From: Chloracidobacterium sp. N
GTDB lineage: Bacteria; Acidobacteriota; Blastocatellia; Chloracidobacteriales; Chloracidobacteriaceae
Assembly (NCBI RefSeq): GCF_018304765.1
Contig: NZ_CP072643.1
Location: forward strand, 1 to 64,000
Direction of reading: 5' to 3'
Length of the DNA stretch: 64,000 bases
This document shows positions 1 to 9,728 of the stretch, piece after piece. The position numbers and the translations under genes were made by a program. How positions within the stretch are numbered: the stretch's first letter is position 1; each line of letters begins with the position of its first letter. Under the pieces are notes generated by a model, which ran no database searches, was not told the DNA's origin, and saw only the letters and a program-made list of their open reading frames with translations.

Positions 1-1911
1 ATGCCCCATCCTGTCGTTGACGCCATTCGGAACGGAGCTGCCCCGCGCGCAGCCAAACTGGCCGCCGCCAATGGTTTGTTGCCGTTGGCCCCGGATGACA
101 GCCTGCTTGTGCTGTCCACGCTGGTTCACGATAGTGACGAGGAAATTCGCACGGCCGCCCAAACCTCAGTCACGAAGCTTGATCCAACAGTCGTGTTGCC
201 CATTGCGCGCGATGACCGTACCGATCCGGCGATTCTGTCCCTGCTGTGTACGGCCAGCACCGATCCGTCCATCACCGAAGCCGCCGTTTTGAACCGGGCC
301 ACCCCGGATGCCGCCGTCGAGGCGCTGGCGCTCAAAACAACGCAGCCCCACATCCTTGAAGCCCTGACCATCAACCAGCAACGCCTGATTCGCCGCCCGG
401 CGCTCATCGAGGCCATTCTGCACAATCCCCACCGGACGCCGGAAGCCGAGCGCCGGGCGCGGGAGGTCAAGGCCGAGTTTCTCGAAAAGGAATTCGGGCG
501 CCGCCAGGTGGCCGGTGAACGGGCGGCGTCCACGCCCGAAGTTCCGCTCAAGTCTGCGGCTGACCTTGTCCCGGAAGCCTTTGTGGATGCCCCGCCGGGC
601 ATCCCTTCCGGCCCGCCGCCGGTCGCCCCCACGCCGCCCCCGGCGGGGCCGCCTTCTCCGCCGCCGGTGACGGCTCCCACGTCGTCTGGCGTCAGCGCGC
701 CACCACCGCCGGCCAAACCGCTCAAGCTGTCCAAGTCGCCCCCGGTGGCGATGATTCAGCAGGGGAAAGCCCCGCGCCCGGCCAAACTCATGGTGGCGCA
801 GGGGAAACTCCCGCTGGCCCCGGAGGACATGCTGTTTGCGCAGGTGCTTCTGACGGCCGATGCGGATGCGGAAATCGCCGAGGCCGCCCGGACTTCGCTC
901 GCCACACTGGACTTCGACGCCCTGCAACCGGTGGCCCAGGACCCGGAGACCCCGGAAGAAGTTCTGCGCTACCTGCTTCTGCACGCTGACCTTCCCGAGC
1001 GGTTTGGTGAGCAGTTGCTGTTGCATCCGGCGCTGCCGGACGAGTCGGTGCTCGCCTTCGTCCGGCAGACGACGAGCGGGTATCTGCTGGAAGCTGTCAC
1101 CATCAACCAGCAACGGCTCATCCGGCTGCCGGCCCTGCTGGATGCCATCCTGGAAAACCCGGCGAGCACGTTTGAAGCCATCCGCAAGGCGCGCGAAATC
1201 AAGACGGAGTTCTTCGAGAAAGAACTTGGCGCGGAGCGGATTGCACGCGAACAAAAGGCGCGGGCGGCGAAATTTGCGGCCGTCCTCGACCTGCCGCCCA
1301 TGCCGGACGACGCCTTCGAGGCCGAGTTTCAGTCCGTCCTGGCCGGTTTCGAGGCGGAAGTCGGACAGTCCTTTTCCGATGAAGCCCCCAGCGAATCCGA
1401 CGCCGACGCCGACTTCGAGGCCATGCTGGCTGCCGTCAAGAGCGAAGAAGGCATTGATCTGCGTCAGTCAACCGACCCGCAAACGCAGGAGCGGCTTTCC
1501 GTTTATCAGGCATTGGCGCGCATGTCGGTCAAGGAACGCATTTTTGCGGCCCTCAAGGGGGGACGCGACGTGCGGGCCATCCTCATTCGTGACTCGAACC
1601 GCATGGTCAGCACGGCGGTGGTCAAAAACCCACGTATTTCGGACGCCGAAATCGAGGCCATTGCCAACATCAAGGGAATCAATGAGGATGTGCTGCGCAT
1701 CATTGCGATGAACCGGGCGTGGGTCAGCAACTACGCCATCATGCACAACCTCGTGCGGAATGCCCGTTGTCCGCTCAACTTCAGCATGCAGTTCATCAAC
1801 CGGCTTCAGAGCCGCGACCTCGTCAACCTGACCAAGAGCAAGTCCATTCCCGACGCCCTGCGGCAGGCGGCCAACCGGCTGGTTACCAAGCGCCGGGAGG
1901 CCGGCGGGTAA
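1..1911 (+). CDS. Internally duplicated helical-repeat protein, unknown function
   Basis: A 636-aa soluble protein with no signal peptide. Residues about 1-170 and 250-420 are two copies of the same all-helical module; both contain the motif TINQQRLIR followed by an AILxNP segment and a charged KAEFLEKE/KTEFFEKE helix. They are joined by a linker of roughly 50 residues very rich in Pro (195-245). The C-terminal part (about 500-630) is a further helical region with a KNPRISDAEIEAIA segment, reminiscent of HEAT-like or leucine-rich-repeat-variant folds. This suggests a scaffold or binding protein, but no enzymatic motif is visible. The ATG is the first base of the window, so a start further upstream cannot be excluded. 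Confidence 0.75.
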   Translation: MPHPVVDAIRNGAAPRAAKLAAANGLLPLAPDDSLLVLSTLVHDSDEEIRTAAQTSVTKLDPTVVLPIARDDRTDPAILSLLCTASTDPSITEAAVLNRATPDAAVEALALKTTQPHILEALTINQQRLIRRPALIEAILHNPHRTPEAERRAREVKAEFLEKEFGRRQVAGERAASTPEVPLKSAADLVPEAFVDAPPGIPSGPPPVAPTPPPAGPPSPPPVTAPTSSGVSAPPPPAKPLKLSKSPPVAMIQQGKAPRPAKLMVAQGKLPLAPEDMLFAQVLLTADADAEIAEAARTSLATLDFDALQPVAQDPETPEEVLRYLLLHADLPERFGEQLLLHPALPDESVLAFVRQTTSGYLLEAVTINQQRLIRLPALLDAILENPASTFEAIRKAREIKTEFFEKELGAERIAREQKARAAKFAAVLDLPPMPDDAFEAEFQSVLAGFEAEVGQSFSDEAPSESDADADFEAMLAAVKSEEGIDLRQSTDPQTQERLSVYQALARMSVKERIFAALKGGRDVRAILIRDSNRMVSTAVVKNPRISDAEIEAIANIKGINEDVLRIIAMNRAWVSNYAIMHNLVRNARCPLNFSMQFINRLQSRDLVNLTKSKSIPDALRQAANRLVTKRREAGG

Positions 1912-1984
1912 GCGCCTGACCTGCCCGGTGCGCCGCGTTCCCATCCGGTTGATTGGGCGGGACGGCACAGCGAGAATAAACCCC

Positions 1985-4900
1985 ATGGCGTCTATGGCAT
2001 GGCTTGCATACAGCCGGTGGGTGCTCCTGATATGCAGTATCGCGTTCTGGTTCCTGCCGGCCGCGGCCGGGCCACGTCTGCGGGTGCAACGCTGGTCGGT
2101 CGAGCAGGGCATGTCCCAGGCCAGCGTGAATACCCTGCTCCAGGACCGTACGGGACTGATGTGGATTGGGACACACGACGGGCTGAACCGCTTTGATGGT
2201 TATACGTTCACGGCGTACCGCGCCGACCCCTTCAGCCCGGCGAGTCTCACCCACAGCAACATTACCGCGCTCGCCGAAGCCGCGGACGGCAACCTGTGGG
2301 TTGGGACGCTGCGTGGTCTCAACCGCCTCGACCCGCGCACCGGACAGGTTTACCCGCTGCCCCTGGATGGCGTGCGCGTGTTGGCGCTGTACGTTGACCC
2401 ACAGGGGTGGGTCTGGGCCGGAACAACCCGGGGACTGTACCAGATTGACCCGACGACCTGCGCCGTCAGCAGCGTTTGGACGGAACCGACCGATGGGGGC
2501 GCGCCGGCTGCGGTGCCGACTGCTGTGTATGCCCTGGCCCACGACGGCGCGGGCGGCCTCTGGCTGGGGTTGGAGCGTGGTGTGACCCGCTTTGACATGG
2601 CCACCCGGCAGGCGACGCCACCGGCCGACCACATCCTGTCCCGCCTGCCGGCCGAACGGGTGTGGTTCATTCGTCCGGTGGAGGGCGGTGTCCTCTGGCT
2701 CGGTCAGAATGCCGGTGTCACCTGTTTCAACCCGCTCACCGGGCAGGTTGAGCCGCTGGCCATCACCGATGCCCAAAGTGGCCAACCGGTCTCCGGCTGG
2801 TTGCGTACGGCGCGAAACTGCACAACGGATGCCCAGGGGCAGGTCTGGATTGGCACCGAAGACCAGGGGGTGGTGAGCCTGGAACCCAAGACCGGGCGCG
2901 CCTGGCGCTTCGTGCATCAGCCGGCAGACCCATCGGGCCTGAGTCATAACGCCATCCGGGCGCTGTGCCGCGATCAGGCGGGCGGCCTGTGGTTCGGAAC
3001 GCCTACGGGACTGGATCGCTATGATCCCCAGGCTCCGGTGTTCACGCCCTATCGCCACGAAGTCGGGAATCCGAACAGCCTGGGCTACGATGCGGTTTCG
3101 CACTGCTTTGAAGACCGCCAGGGCCGCCTCTGGGTTGGTATGGATGGCGGCGGTCTGGACTGCCTCGACGGCTCAACCTTTACCCATTTCACGACCCAAT
3201 CCGCCCCCGCTTACCGGCTGGAGGGCAATCGCATCTGGTGGATCACCGAAGACCACCGGGGAAACCTCTGGTTTGCCGGCGGCGCGGGCGGACTGGGGCG
3301 GCGTGATCCACGTGGAAACCTGCACTTTTACCGTCCCCGTCCGGGCTTTCCGCGCAGCTTCAGCAGTGAAGTCGTTTATGCGTTGCTGGTGGATCGGGAT
3401 GGCACGCTGTGGATTGGCACGGAACAGAGTGGACTGGCGCGCTATGAACCGGCCACGGATGACTTCACGCACTTTCGTCATGACCCGAACCGGCCGGGGA
3501 CGCTTCCCAGCAATACGGTGTCCCGCCTCGCTGAGGATGGGCAGGGGCAACTCTGGGTGGGGACGCCACAGGGCGTAGCCCGGCTTGACCGTCAGACGGG
3601 CAATGCCCAGGTGTTTGTCCCCGACCCGAACCGGCCAGGCAGCCTGGGGAACGGAAGTGTCGTCCGGTTGTTCCGGGACAGCGCCGGCGAGATTTGGGTG
3701 GGCACCCACTTTGGCATCTACCATTTCGAGCCGGGAACCCAGACCTTCCGCGCTTTTCGGTCCGGGGCGGGGCAGGGATTTGTCGGGCGCATCATCAACG
3801 ATGTGGTCGAATCGCCGCCGGGGGTGCTGTGGGTTGGAACCGAAGATGGTCTCAATCGAATCGAGTCGGCCACCGGCCGGGTGACGGCCATGACGATGCG
3901 TGACGGACTGCCGGCCAGCCGCATCGTCGAGCTTTACGCCGATACCACAGGGAAACTCTGGCTGGGGCTGAACATCGGCCTCTGTCAGTTCGATCCCGTC
4001 ACACACCGTTTCCGCCTGTTTGATGTCCGTGACGGACTGGTGGACAACCAGGCGCGACAGAGCTTCTTCCAGCGGCGCAACGGCGAGGTCCTGTTTGTTT
4101 CAACCAAGGGCTTCACGGCGTTTCGTCCCGAAGCCGTCCGCGCCAACCCTGTCCCTCCGCCGGTCGTCGTGACCGGTTTTCGCAAGTTTGACCGGTTGCA
4201 GCCCTTCGACGGCGAGAGTGTGCTTTCGCTCGACTATGACGAAAACCACTTCGCCTTCGAGTTTGCCGCGCTGAACTACACCGTCCCGGAAAGAAACCAG
4301 TATGCCTACCGGCTCGAAGGCTTCGACCGTGACTGGATTTACTGCGGGACGCGCCGCTATGCGAGCTACACGAATCTTGATCCGGGCGAGTATGTGTTCC
4401 GGGTCCGTGGCTCGAACGACAGCGGCCTGTGGAATGAAGACGGAAAGCGGGTGCGCGTCCGCATCCGCCCCGCTCCGTGGCGCACCTGGTGGGCCTACCT
4501 GGGCTATGGACTGCTGCTGGCCGGTGGGGTGTGGTTTGGGTTGCGCGTGCGTCTGGCGCGCGTCCGGGCCCAGGCGCGGCTGCGTGAAGCGCAGTTCCGG
4601 GCGCAGGCGGCGGAAAGCCAGGCCTCGGCCGCGGCGGCGCTGGCGACGGTGCGTGAGCGCGACGCTGAAATTTTCCGCCTCCGCAACATCGAACTGGCCG
4701 AAGCCAACCAGCTCGTGACGGACAGCCTGCTCTATGCCCAGCGGATTCAGTCGGCCATCCTGCCCGACCCCGGACTGCTCCGTTCCGCCTTTGAGGAAAC
4801 CTTCGTTCTCTACTGCCCGAAAGACATCGTGTCCGGCGATTTCTACTGGTTTCACCGCACGGATGACGCCTGGTTTCTGGCCGTCGGCGACTGCACGGGG

Positions 4901-5494
4901 CATGGCGTCCCCGGCGCATTGATGGCCATGGTCGGCACCACGCTGCTCAACCAGATGGTTGTCGAGCGGGGACTGGTTTCGCCGGCCGCCATCCTGGCGG
5001 AACTGGATGGCGCGGTGCGGCGACTTCTGCGCCAGGACCAGGATGCCAACCAGACGGGGGCCGCGGATGGGATGGACATCATCCTGTGCCGTTTCGACCG
5101 CACCCACGGCGGCCTGACCCTGGCGGGAGCGCGCCGGCCGCTCTATGTCGTCACGGCGGAGGGCGTGCTGACCGAGTACCGTGGCTCACGCCGGGCCATT
5201 GGCGGACGGCCGGGAAGGCACGGGCTGTCCTTTGAGGAAACACACCTGGTGGTTGAACGTCCGGTCAATGTCTATCTCACCACGGATGGCCTGGCCGACC
5301 AGCCTGATGCCGGGCATCGCAAGTTCGGCACCGCCCGCCTGCGCACCTGGTTACAGCAGGTTGCGGCGTTGCCGTTGGCGCTCCAGGGGGAACAGCTCAC
5401 CGCCGTCCTGACGGCGCACATGGGGGCGGAGCCGCAGCGGGACGACATCACGCTGGTGGGCGTAAGGTATCCGGGCGCAAGCCGGTCGTTCTGA
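1985..5494 (+). CDS. Beta-propeller sensor with Y_Y_Y domain and SpoIIE/PP2C phosphatase output
   Basis: Membrane receptor of the two-component-propeller type. A signal sequence (MASMAWLAYSRW, hydrophobic to AAAG) is followed by about 14 Reg_prop repeats recognisable by LWVGT/LWIGT and GLNR/GLxRxD signatures, then a Y_Y_Y domain (around YAYRLEGFDRDW), one transmembrane helix (WWAYLGYGLLLAGG), a coiled coil rich in A/E/R, and a SpoIIE-type PP2C phosphatase. The phosphatase has SGDFYWF, the metal-site GDCTGHGVPGA and the terminal RDDITLVG. The propeller probably senses a periplasmic ligand and the phosphatase probably acts on an anti-sigma-antagonist-like partner (family knowledge). I chose the ATG at 1985 because it starts the signal peptide; an in-frame GTG at 1928 would add 19 residues that spoil it. 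Confidence 0.9.
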   Translation: MASMAWLAYSRWVLLICSIAFWFLPAAAGPRLRVQRWSVEQGMSQASVNTLLQDRTGLMWIGTHDGLNRFDGYTFTAYRADPFSPASLTHSNITALAEAADGNLWVGTLRGLNRLDPRTGQVYPLPLDGVRVLALYVDPQGWVWAGTTRGLYQIDPTTCAVSSVWTEPTDGGAPAAVPTAVYALAHDGAGGLWLGLERGVTRFDMATRQATPPADHILSRLPAERVWFIRPVEGGVLWLGQNAGVTCFNPLTGQVEPLAITDAQSGQPVSGWLRTARNCTTDAQGQVWIGTEDQGVVSLEPKTGRAWRFVHQPADPSGLSHNAIRALCRDQAGGLWFGTPTGLDRYDPQAPVFTPYRHEVGNPNSLGYDAVSHCFEDRQGRLWVGMDGGGLDCLDGSTFTHFTTQSAPAYRLEGNRIWWITEDHRGNLWFAGGAGGLGRRDPRGNLHFYRPRPGFPRSFSSEVVYALLVDRDGTLWIGTEQSGLARYEPATDDFTHFRHDPNRPGTLPSNTVSRLAEDGQGQLWVGTPQGVARLDRQTGNAQVFVPDPNRPGSLGNGSVVRLFRDSAGEIWVGTHFGIYHFEPGTQTFRAFRSGAGQGFVGRIINDVVESPPGVLWVGTEDGLNRIESATGRVTAMTMRDGLPASRIVELYADTTGKLWLGLNIGLCQFDPVTHRFRLFDVRDGLVDNQARQSFFQRRNGEVLFVSTKGFTAFRPEAVRANPVPPPVVVTGFRKFDRLQPFDGESVLSLDYDENHFAFEFAALNYTVPERNQYAYRLEGFDRDWIYCGTRRYASYTNLDPGEYVFRVRGSNDSGLWNEDGKRVRVRIRPAPWRTWWAYLGYGLLLAGGVWFGLRVRLARVRAQARLREAQFRAQAAESQASAAAALATVRERDAEIFRLRNIELAEANQLVTDSLLYAQRIQSAILPDPGLLRSAFEETFVLYCPKDIVSGDFYWFHRTDDAWFLAVGDCTGHGVPGALMAMVGTTLLNQMVVERGLVSPAAILAELDGAVRRLLRQDQDANQTGAADGMDIILCRFDRTHGGLTLAGARRPLYVVTAEGVLTEYRGSRRAIGGRPGRHGLSFEETHLVVERPVNVYLTTDGLADQPDAGHRKFGTARLRTWLQQVAALPLALQGEQLTAVLTAHMGAEPQRDDITLVGVRYPGASRSF

Positions 5495-5513
5495 TCGTGG
5501 CCTGTCCGGGCGG

Positions 5514-8500
5514 CTACACCGTCAGGGCATTGCCCCGGTGAATCCGTGACAGGTAGCGGCTCTGCTCCGGCTCCGGGGCCGGAGATGCCGCCAGCAGGAC
5601 GGCATCCACGAAACGCGCCAGTTCCTCGCGCTCCTCCCGCTCATTGCGGGGTTCTTCGACCCGTGCCCGGCGTGTCAGGTCCACCTGGTTGACCGTCGGA
5701 TGATGGGTGAACCGCTCACATTCCACGGCCAGCGTCGCCGTCAGCGCGTGAAGCGTCGTCTTGACAAACAACGCCAGGGCAAACTCTTCGCGGGATGAGT
5801 TGCGCGAAGTTTTGGGCGTGACGAGCACAATCTGCGCCTTGTCCTGCAATGCCGCCTTTTTCGCCACCCGGAAGTGGTGCGTGATGTGGGTTTCGACAAG
5901 CTGCTCGAAGTCCTTTTCGTTGAGCACGCCGCGCCAGTCGTCCGTCGCGGCCAGCGGTTTGAGCGGCAGCGGGTCAAAAGGCGTGGACACCACGACATCC
6001 AGATGCCCGAACCGCCGGATGAGGTCATCCATGGCCGCTTCGACGTTGGCCCCACCGCTGAAGACGTGCAGGTTGTTGAGCCGCTGGGCAGAGAAGTAGT
6101 GCCGCAGCGAATCCGCCCGCTCCGCCGTCCTGGTCAGAAGAATGCAGTTGCGGACGACGAGCTGAATGGCAAAGGCCCCGACCAGCCACCGGAGTTCCTC
6201 TTCCAGGTAGTCACCGATGAGCAGGATGTTCTTGCGGCGCAGCTCCATGAGGTCTTCGTTGCGCGGCAGGCCGTAGAACTCCCCTTCCGTCACCGTCCGG
6301 TCAAACTTCAACCCGCCCGACGGATGCAGGGTTTCGCCGCTGACGTTGGGATCGGAAAGGTAAAAGACCGTCGCAATGGCAATTTCCTCCTCGGTGGGCA
6401 TGCGCCCCAGATTGAGCATGGTCAGCACGCTGGACTGCACGCGCACGGCTTCCTTTTCGACTTCGACCGGATCGAAAAACGGCTCAGGCGGTTCGGGCAA
6501 CTCACCCAGAAACCCCAGCGTGAAGGCTTCCCGGTCTTCGACCGAAGCCAGATAGCCCCCCTCAAACAGCCGGTGGAGCAGTTTTTCTGCAATCTTGCGC
6601 GTCATGAGATAGTGGCTGTCGGAGTGGCCTTCATTGACGGCGCCGGCGCGCAGATGGGCAATGAGTCGCCGCACGGGTTCGGGCGGGTTGGCTGCCAGTA
6701 CCTCGTCAAAGTGGTTGTGCGCCAGCGCTCCCAAGGTCGCCTTGACCGTTTCACCTTCACGCCAGGCGCGGATGACGGCATCGTGGATGTCGTTCAGACG
6801 CTTGTTTTCGAGAATGAGCCGCGCCCGGCGGGCGTACAACCCCGGCCGCGAACCCTCCCCGCGCAGCCGCTTGCCTTCGACCGGACCCGGCGAGAGGGCA
6901 TTGATCTGGATTTCAGGCCCCAGATGCCGCGCCAGAATCTCGGCCAGCGCCCGTTGCCCGGCTTTGGAAACGGCATAATCGCTGCGGTTGGGATAGGCCA
7001 CCGCCACGTATTTCTCGCCGCCAAAGTACGAGCTGACGTTGAGAATGTAGCCCGCGCCCTGTTTTTTCATCAGTGGCGCGATTTTGTAGATGAGCGAATA
7101 GTTGCTGAGCAGGTTTGCCTTGAGGGTGTGCCGCCAGGCCGCCAGCGGCAGGTCCACGACCATTTCCTCCGCCCCGGCAATGCCGGCGTTGTTGATGAGA
7201 AAGTCAATGCGTCCGAACTTGTCCATGGCGAATTTGACCAGCCGCCCCAGGGCTTCTTCATCCGCCACGTCAATGTCGGGCAGGATTTCGACCCGTGTTT
7301 CCGGCTGCGGATAGCCAATGGCAAACAGTTCGGCGACGATCTCGCGTTTGAGCGCCGCCAGCCGTTCGGCGTCCCGCGCCGCCAGGACGACCTTGGCCCC
7401 GGAAAGCGCCAGGTAGTGGCCAATTGCGCCGCCGATGCCGGCGCTGCCCCCGGTGATGACCGCCACCTTGCCGATGTGCAGGCCGAGCAGCGTCCGGGCA
7501 ATGTCGCGGGGCAGTTCGGCCTTGCCGGTGGTGCGCTGGATGTTTTCGGGAACGTAGAGGTTCAGTTCGTCGAAGAGACGGACGCGGTTGGCCAGCGTCG
7601 CCAGCCAGTCGGCCGTGAATTTGAGGTTGTCCGGCTCGGCGTTGGCATAGCGGACAATCTGGTTGGTCCGCACGGCAAAGCGGCGCGTTCCGGCCGCCAC
7701 CTGAAGTTCGTCTTCGTGCCGCCACACCCGCAGCAGTTGTTCCACGGCCGCGCGGTAGATGTCTTCAAAGGCATTGGTGGCACCGTCGTGTTCGTTGGTG
7801 AGGAACAGGACGTTGACCGGTTCCTGGAGTTCGTTTTCGGCGTCGAAAGCGAGCAGGAAGCGCGAAAGTTGCGCCGCAAAAGCCGTCGTTCCGAGAATGG
7901 CTTCGTCGGTGAACTGCCGGATGCGTTCCGGCTCGTCCGGGATGAGTTCCGGGCCGTAGTAGCCTGCCGCATGCGCCGGAAAGACAATGACTGTATCCAG
8001 CCGGTGGTAGCGTTCCCGGATGAGGTCAAAGACGCTGGTCACCGACTCCCGCCGCAGGGGATCGAGCCAGGTGACGGCGATGCTGTGGTTGAGGCCATGG
8101 CTTTCGAGCTGGGCCTTGGCCGTATTGACGGCTTCCGGCTGCCGGAACGTCAAAATGACCGATGCCCCATAGGACTGCTGGCTGGCGGCAATGGTCACGG
8201 CGTCGTGAACCTGCTCGCCGCCCACGATGAGCACGACGCGCCGGCTGAGGTCAATGAGCCGCTGGTCAGGCCACGCCGTGAGCTTGGTGCGGCTCTGGGC
8301 CTTGACCTGCATGCCGTGGGTAATCTCGAAGTTGTGCCCGGAAATGGCGGCCGATTCGTCCGACCCGAGAAAAAGCATGACGTGTGCCACGTCGGCCTGG
8401 GTCGGATAGCATTTGGTCGGCGCTTCACCCCCGCGTGCCCGCGCCAAAATCATGATGTCGAAAAATTCCTGCGCCGTCGTTCCTTCAGGAACGCCCTTGA

Positions 8501-9179
8501 GGCGGTCCATCGCCCCGAACACAGTGCGGATGCGGTCGGAATCAATCGGCCCCGGAAAGACGGTATTGACGCGCACGGCGCGGTCGGTCGTCCCAAGCTG
8601 TTTGGCCAGCCCCAGCGACAGCGCATTCAGGGCCGACTTGGGCACGACGTAGGGAATCCGCCCGTAGTAGTTCGTCCGGGAAAAAATCGTGGAGACATTG
8701 ATGATGCTGGCCCCGACGCGCAGGTAGGGCAGCGCCAGGCGCGTCAGATGCCACGGCAGTCCCAGCAGGTTGGCCGCCGATTCGCGCATCGTTTCCGTTT
8801 CGGTGAAGCCTTCGGCCGCCAGTTGGTCCAGGTCTTCCAGAGTGAAGGGAATCCGAAACAGGGGCTGTTTGGCCCCGGCCGAGCCGGCATTGTTGATGAG
8901 CACATCCAGCCCGCCCCAGCGCGCTGCAATGGCTTCGAGCGCCGCCTGCATGCCTGCCAGGTCCGTGGGCGCAAAGGCAACCGGCAGGATGTCGTCGCCG
9001 GAGAAACCTTCGGCCATGAGCGCCGCCCGGAACTGCTCAGCCCGTTCGAGCGACCGGCTGGAAATGGCGACGCGCGCGCCTTCCCGCAGATACATCCGCG
9101 TCACGACGCCGCCGATTCCGCCGGCCGCGCCGGTAATGAGAGCCACTTTTCCGTTCAAACGCATGGTTTCACCCGCCAC
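5514..9179 (-). CDS. mcr: Bifunctional malonyl-CoA reductase (NADPH)
   Basis: A 1221-aa multi-SDR protein that matches the Chloroflexus-type malonyl-CoA reductase in length, domain order and recalled sequence. The N-terminal half has an SDR with TGAAGGIG (16-23), NVS near 163 and YVVPK (177-181), then a degenerate SDR starting near 315. The second half starts with VAVITGGSAGIGG (572-584) and has NVSSYFGG and YAVSK (735-739), then another degenerate SDR and the terminal RIHRG. In Chloroflexus the C-terminal half reduces malonyl-CoA to malonate semialdehyde and the N-terminal half reduces that to 3-hydroxypropionate. Both catalytic Tyr-Lys pairs are intact here. GTG at 9179 is preferred because MAGET aligns with the MSGTG start of the Chloroflexus enzyme; ATG at 9164 is the alternative. 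Neighbours do not include the rest of the bicycle. Confidence 0.9.
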   Translation of the reverse strand: MAGETMRLNGKVALITGAAGGIGGVVTRMYLREGARVAISSRSLERAEQFRAALMAEGFSGDDILPVAFAPTDLAGMQAALEAIAARWGGLDVLINNAGSAGAKQPLFRIPFTLEDLDQLAAEGFTETETMRESAANLLGLPWHLTRLALPYLRVGASIINVSTIFSRTNYYGRIPYVVPKSALNALSLGLAKQLGTTDRAVRVNTVFPGPIDSDRIRTVFGAMDRLKGVPEGTTAQEFFDIMILARARGGEAPTKCYPTQADVAHVMLFLGSDESAAISGHNFEITHGMQVKAQSRTKLTAWPDQRLIDLSRRVVLIVGGEQVHDAVTIAASQQSYGASVILTFRQPEAVNTAKAQLESHGLNHSIAVTWLDPLRRESVTSVFDLIRERYHRLDTVIVFPAHAAGYYGPELIPDEPERIRQFTDEAILGTTAFAAQLSRFLLAFDAENELQEPVNVLFLTNEHDGATNAFEDIYRAAVEQLLRVWRHEDELQVAAGTRRFAVRTNQIVRYANAEPDNLKFTADWLATLANRVRLFDELNLYVPENIQRTTGKAELPRDIARTLLGLHIGKVAVITGGSAGIGGAIGHYLALSGAKVVLAARDAERLAALKREIVAELFAIGYPQPETRVEILPDIDVADEEALGRLVKFAMDKFGRIDFLINNAGIAGAEEMVVDLPLAAWRHTLKANLLSNYSLIYKIAPLMKKQGAGYILNVSSYFGGEKYVAVAYPNRSDYAVSKAGQRALAEILARHLGPEIQINALSPGPVEGKRLRGEGSRPGLYARRARLILENKRLNDIHDAVIRAWREGETVKATLGALAHNHFDEVLAANPPEPVRRLIAHLRAGAVNEGHSDSHYLMTRKIAEKLLHRLFEGGYLASVEDREAFTLGFLGELPEPPEPFFDPVEVEKEAVRVQSSVLTMLNLGRMPTEEEIAIATVFYLSDPNVSGETLHPSGGLKFDRTVTEGEFYGLPRNEDLMELRRKNILLIGDYLEEELRWLVGAFAIQLVVRNCILLTRTAERADSLRHYFSAQRLNNLHVFSGGANVEAAMDDLIRRFGHLDVVVSTPFDPLPLKPLAATDDWRGVLNEKDFEQLVETHITHHFRVAKKAALQDKAQIVLVTPKTSRNSSREEFALALFVKTTLHALTATLAVECERFTHHPTVNQVDLTRRARVEEPRNEREEREELARFVDAVLLAASPAPEPEQSRYLSRIHRGNALTV

Positions 9180-9224
9180 GGCGAAGGCGCTCCGGCGCTA
9201 TCCGGCGCACCTGCCGCTGCCACC

Positions 9225-9728
9225 TCAGTTCTCGTTGTTGAGGAGTTGGTTTTTGCTGCGCGAGATTTCAGCCATCTTGGCCTTGAAGTCCACCAGTTCG
9301 CGCTGGAGCTCCGGGTTGTCCGCCGCAACAATCTGGACGGCGAGGATGCCGGCATTCTTGGCCGCGCCAATGGCCACCGTCGCCACCGGTACGCCGACCG
9401 GCATCTGGACAATCGAGAGCAGCGAATCCAGCCCGTTGAGCGCCTTCGACTGAATGGGGACGCCGATGACCGGAAGGGGCGTCAGGGACGCCACCATGCC
9501 CGGCAGGTGGGCGGCTCCACCTGCCCCGGCGATGATGACCCGCAACCCACGCATGTGCGCCGTCTCGGCGTACATGAACATGTCGCGCGGCGTCCGGTGG
9601 GCAGACACAATCCGCATCTCGTGCGCGACCCCGAACTCACTGCAGATAGCCGCTGCATCCTTCATCACCGGGTAGTCGCTGTCACTGCCCATGATGATGC
9701 CTACGGCCGGAAGCTCATGTCTGGCCAT
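9225..9728 (-). CDS. purE: N5-carboxyaminoimidazole ribonucleotide mutase PurE
   Basis: A 167-aa PurE of the usual bacterial class I length. Visible family motifs are [13 protein letters not shown] near the N-terminus, SAHRTP with the catalytic His, and [13 protein letters not shown] followed by PVIGVP. The enzyme moves the carboxyl group of N5-CAIR to C4 in cytosolic purine synthesis; PurK is not in this window. The start codon overlaps the 3' end of the upstream acyl-CoA dehydrogenase gene by 14 bp, so the two are translated from one message. The malonyl-CoA reductase gene follows 45 bp downstream on the same strand and may be co-transcribed. Confidence 0.97.
   Translation of the reverse strand: MARHELPAVGIIMGSDSDYPVMKDAAAICSEFGVAHEMRIVSAHRTPRDMFMYAETAHMRGLRVIIAGAGGAAHLPGMVASLTPLPVIGVPIQSKALNGLDSLLSIVQMPVGVPVATVAIGAAKNAGILAVQIVAADNPELQRELVDFKAKMAEISRSKNQLLNNEN

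Noticed and set aside
1883-3103. Long minus-strand frame opposite the propeller sensor (also 3173-4006 and 4100-5107).
   Set aside because: These overlap a well-supported gene and have no domain signatures or ribosome-binding sites.
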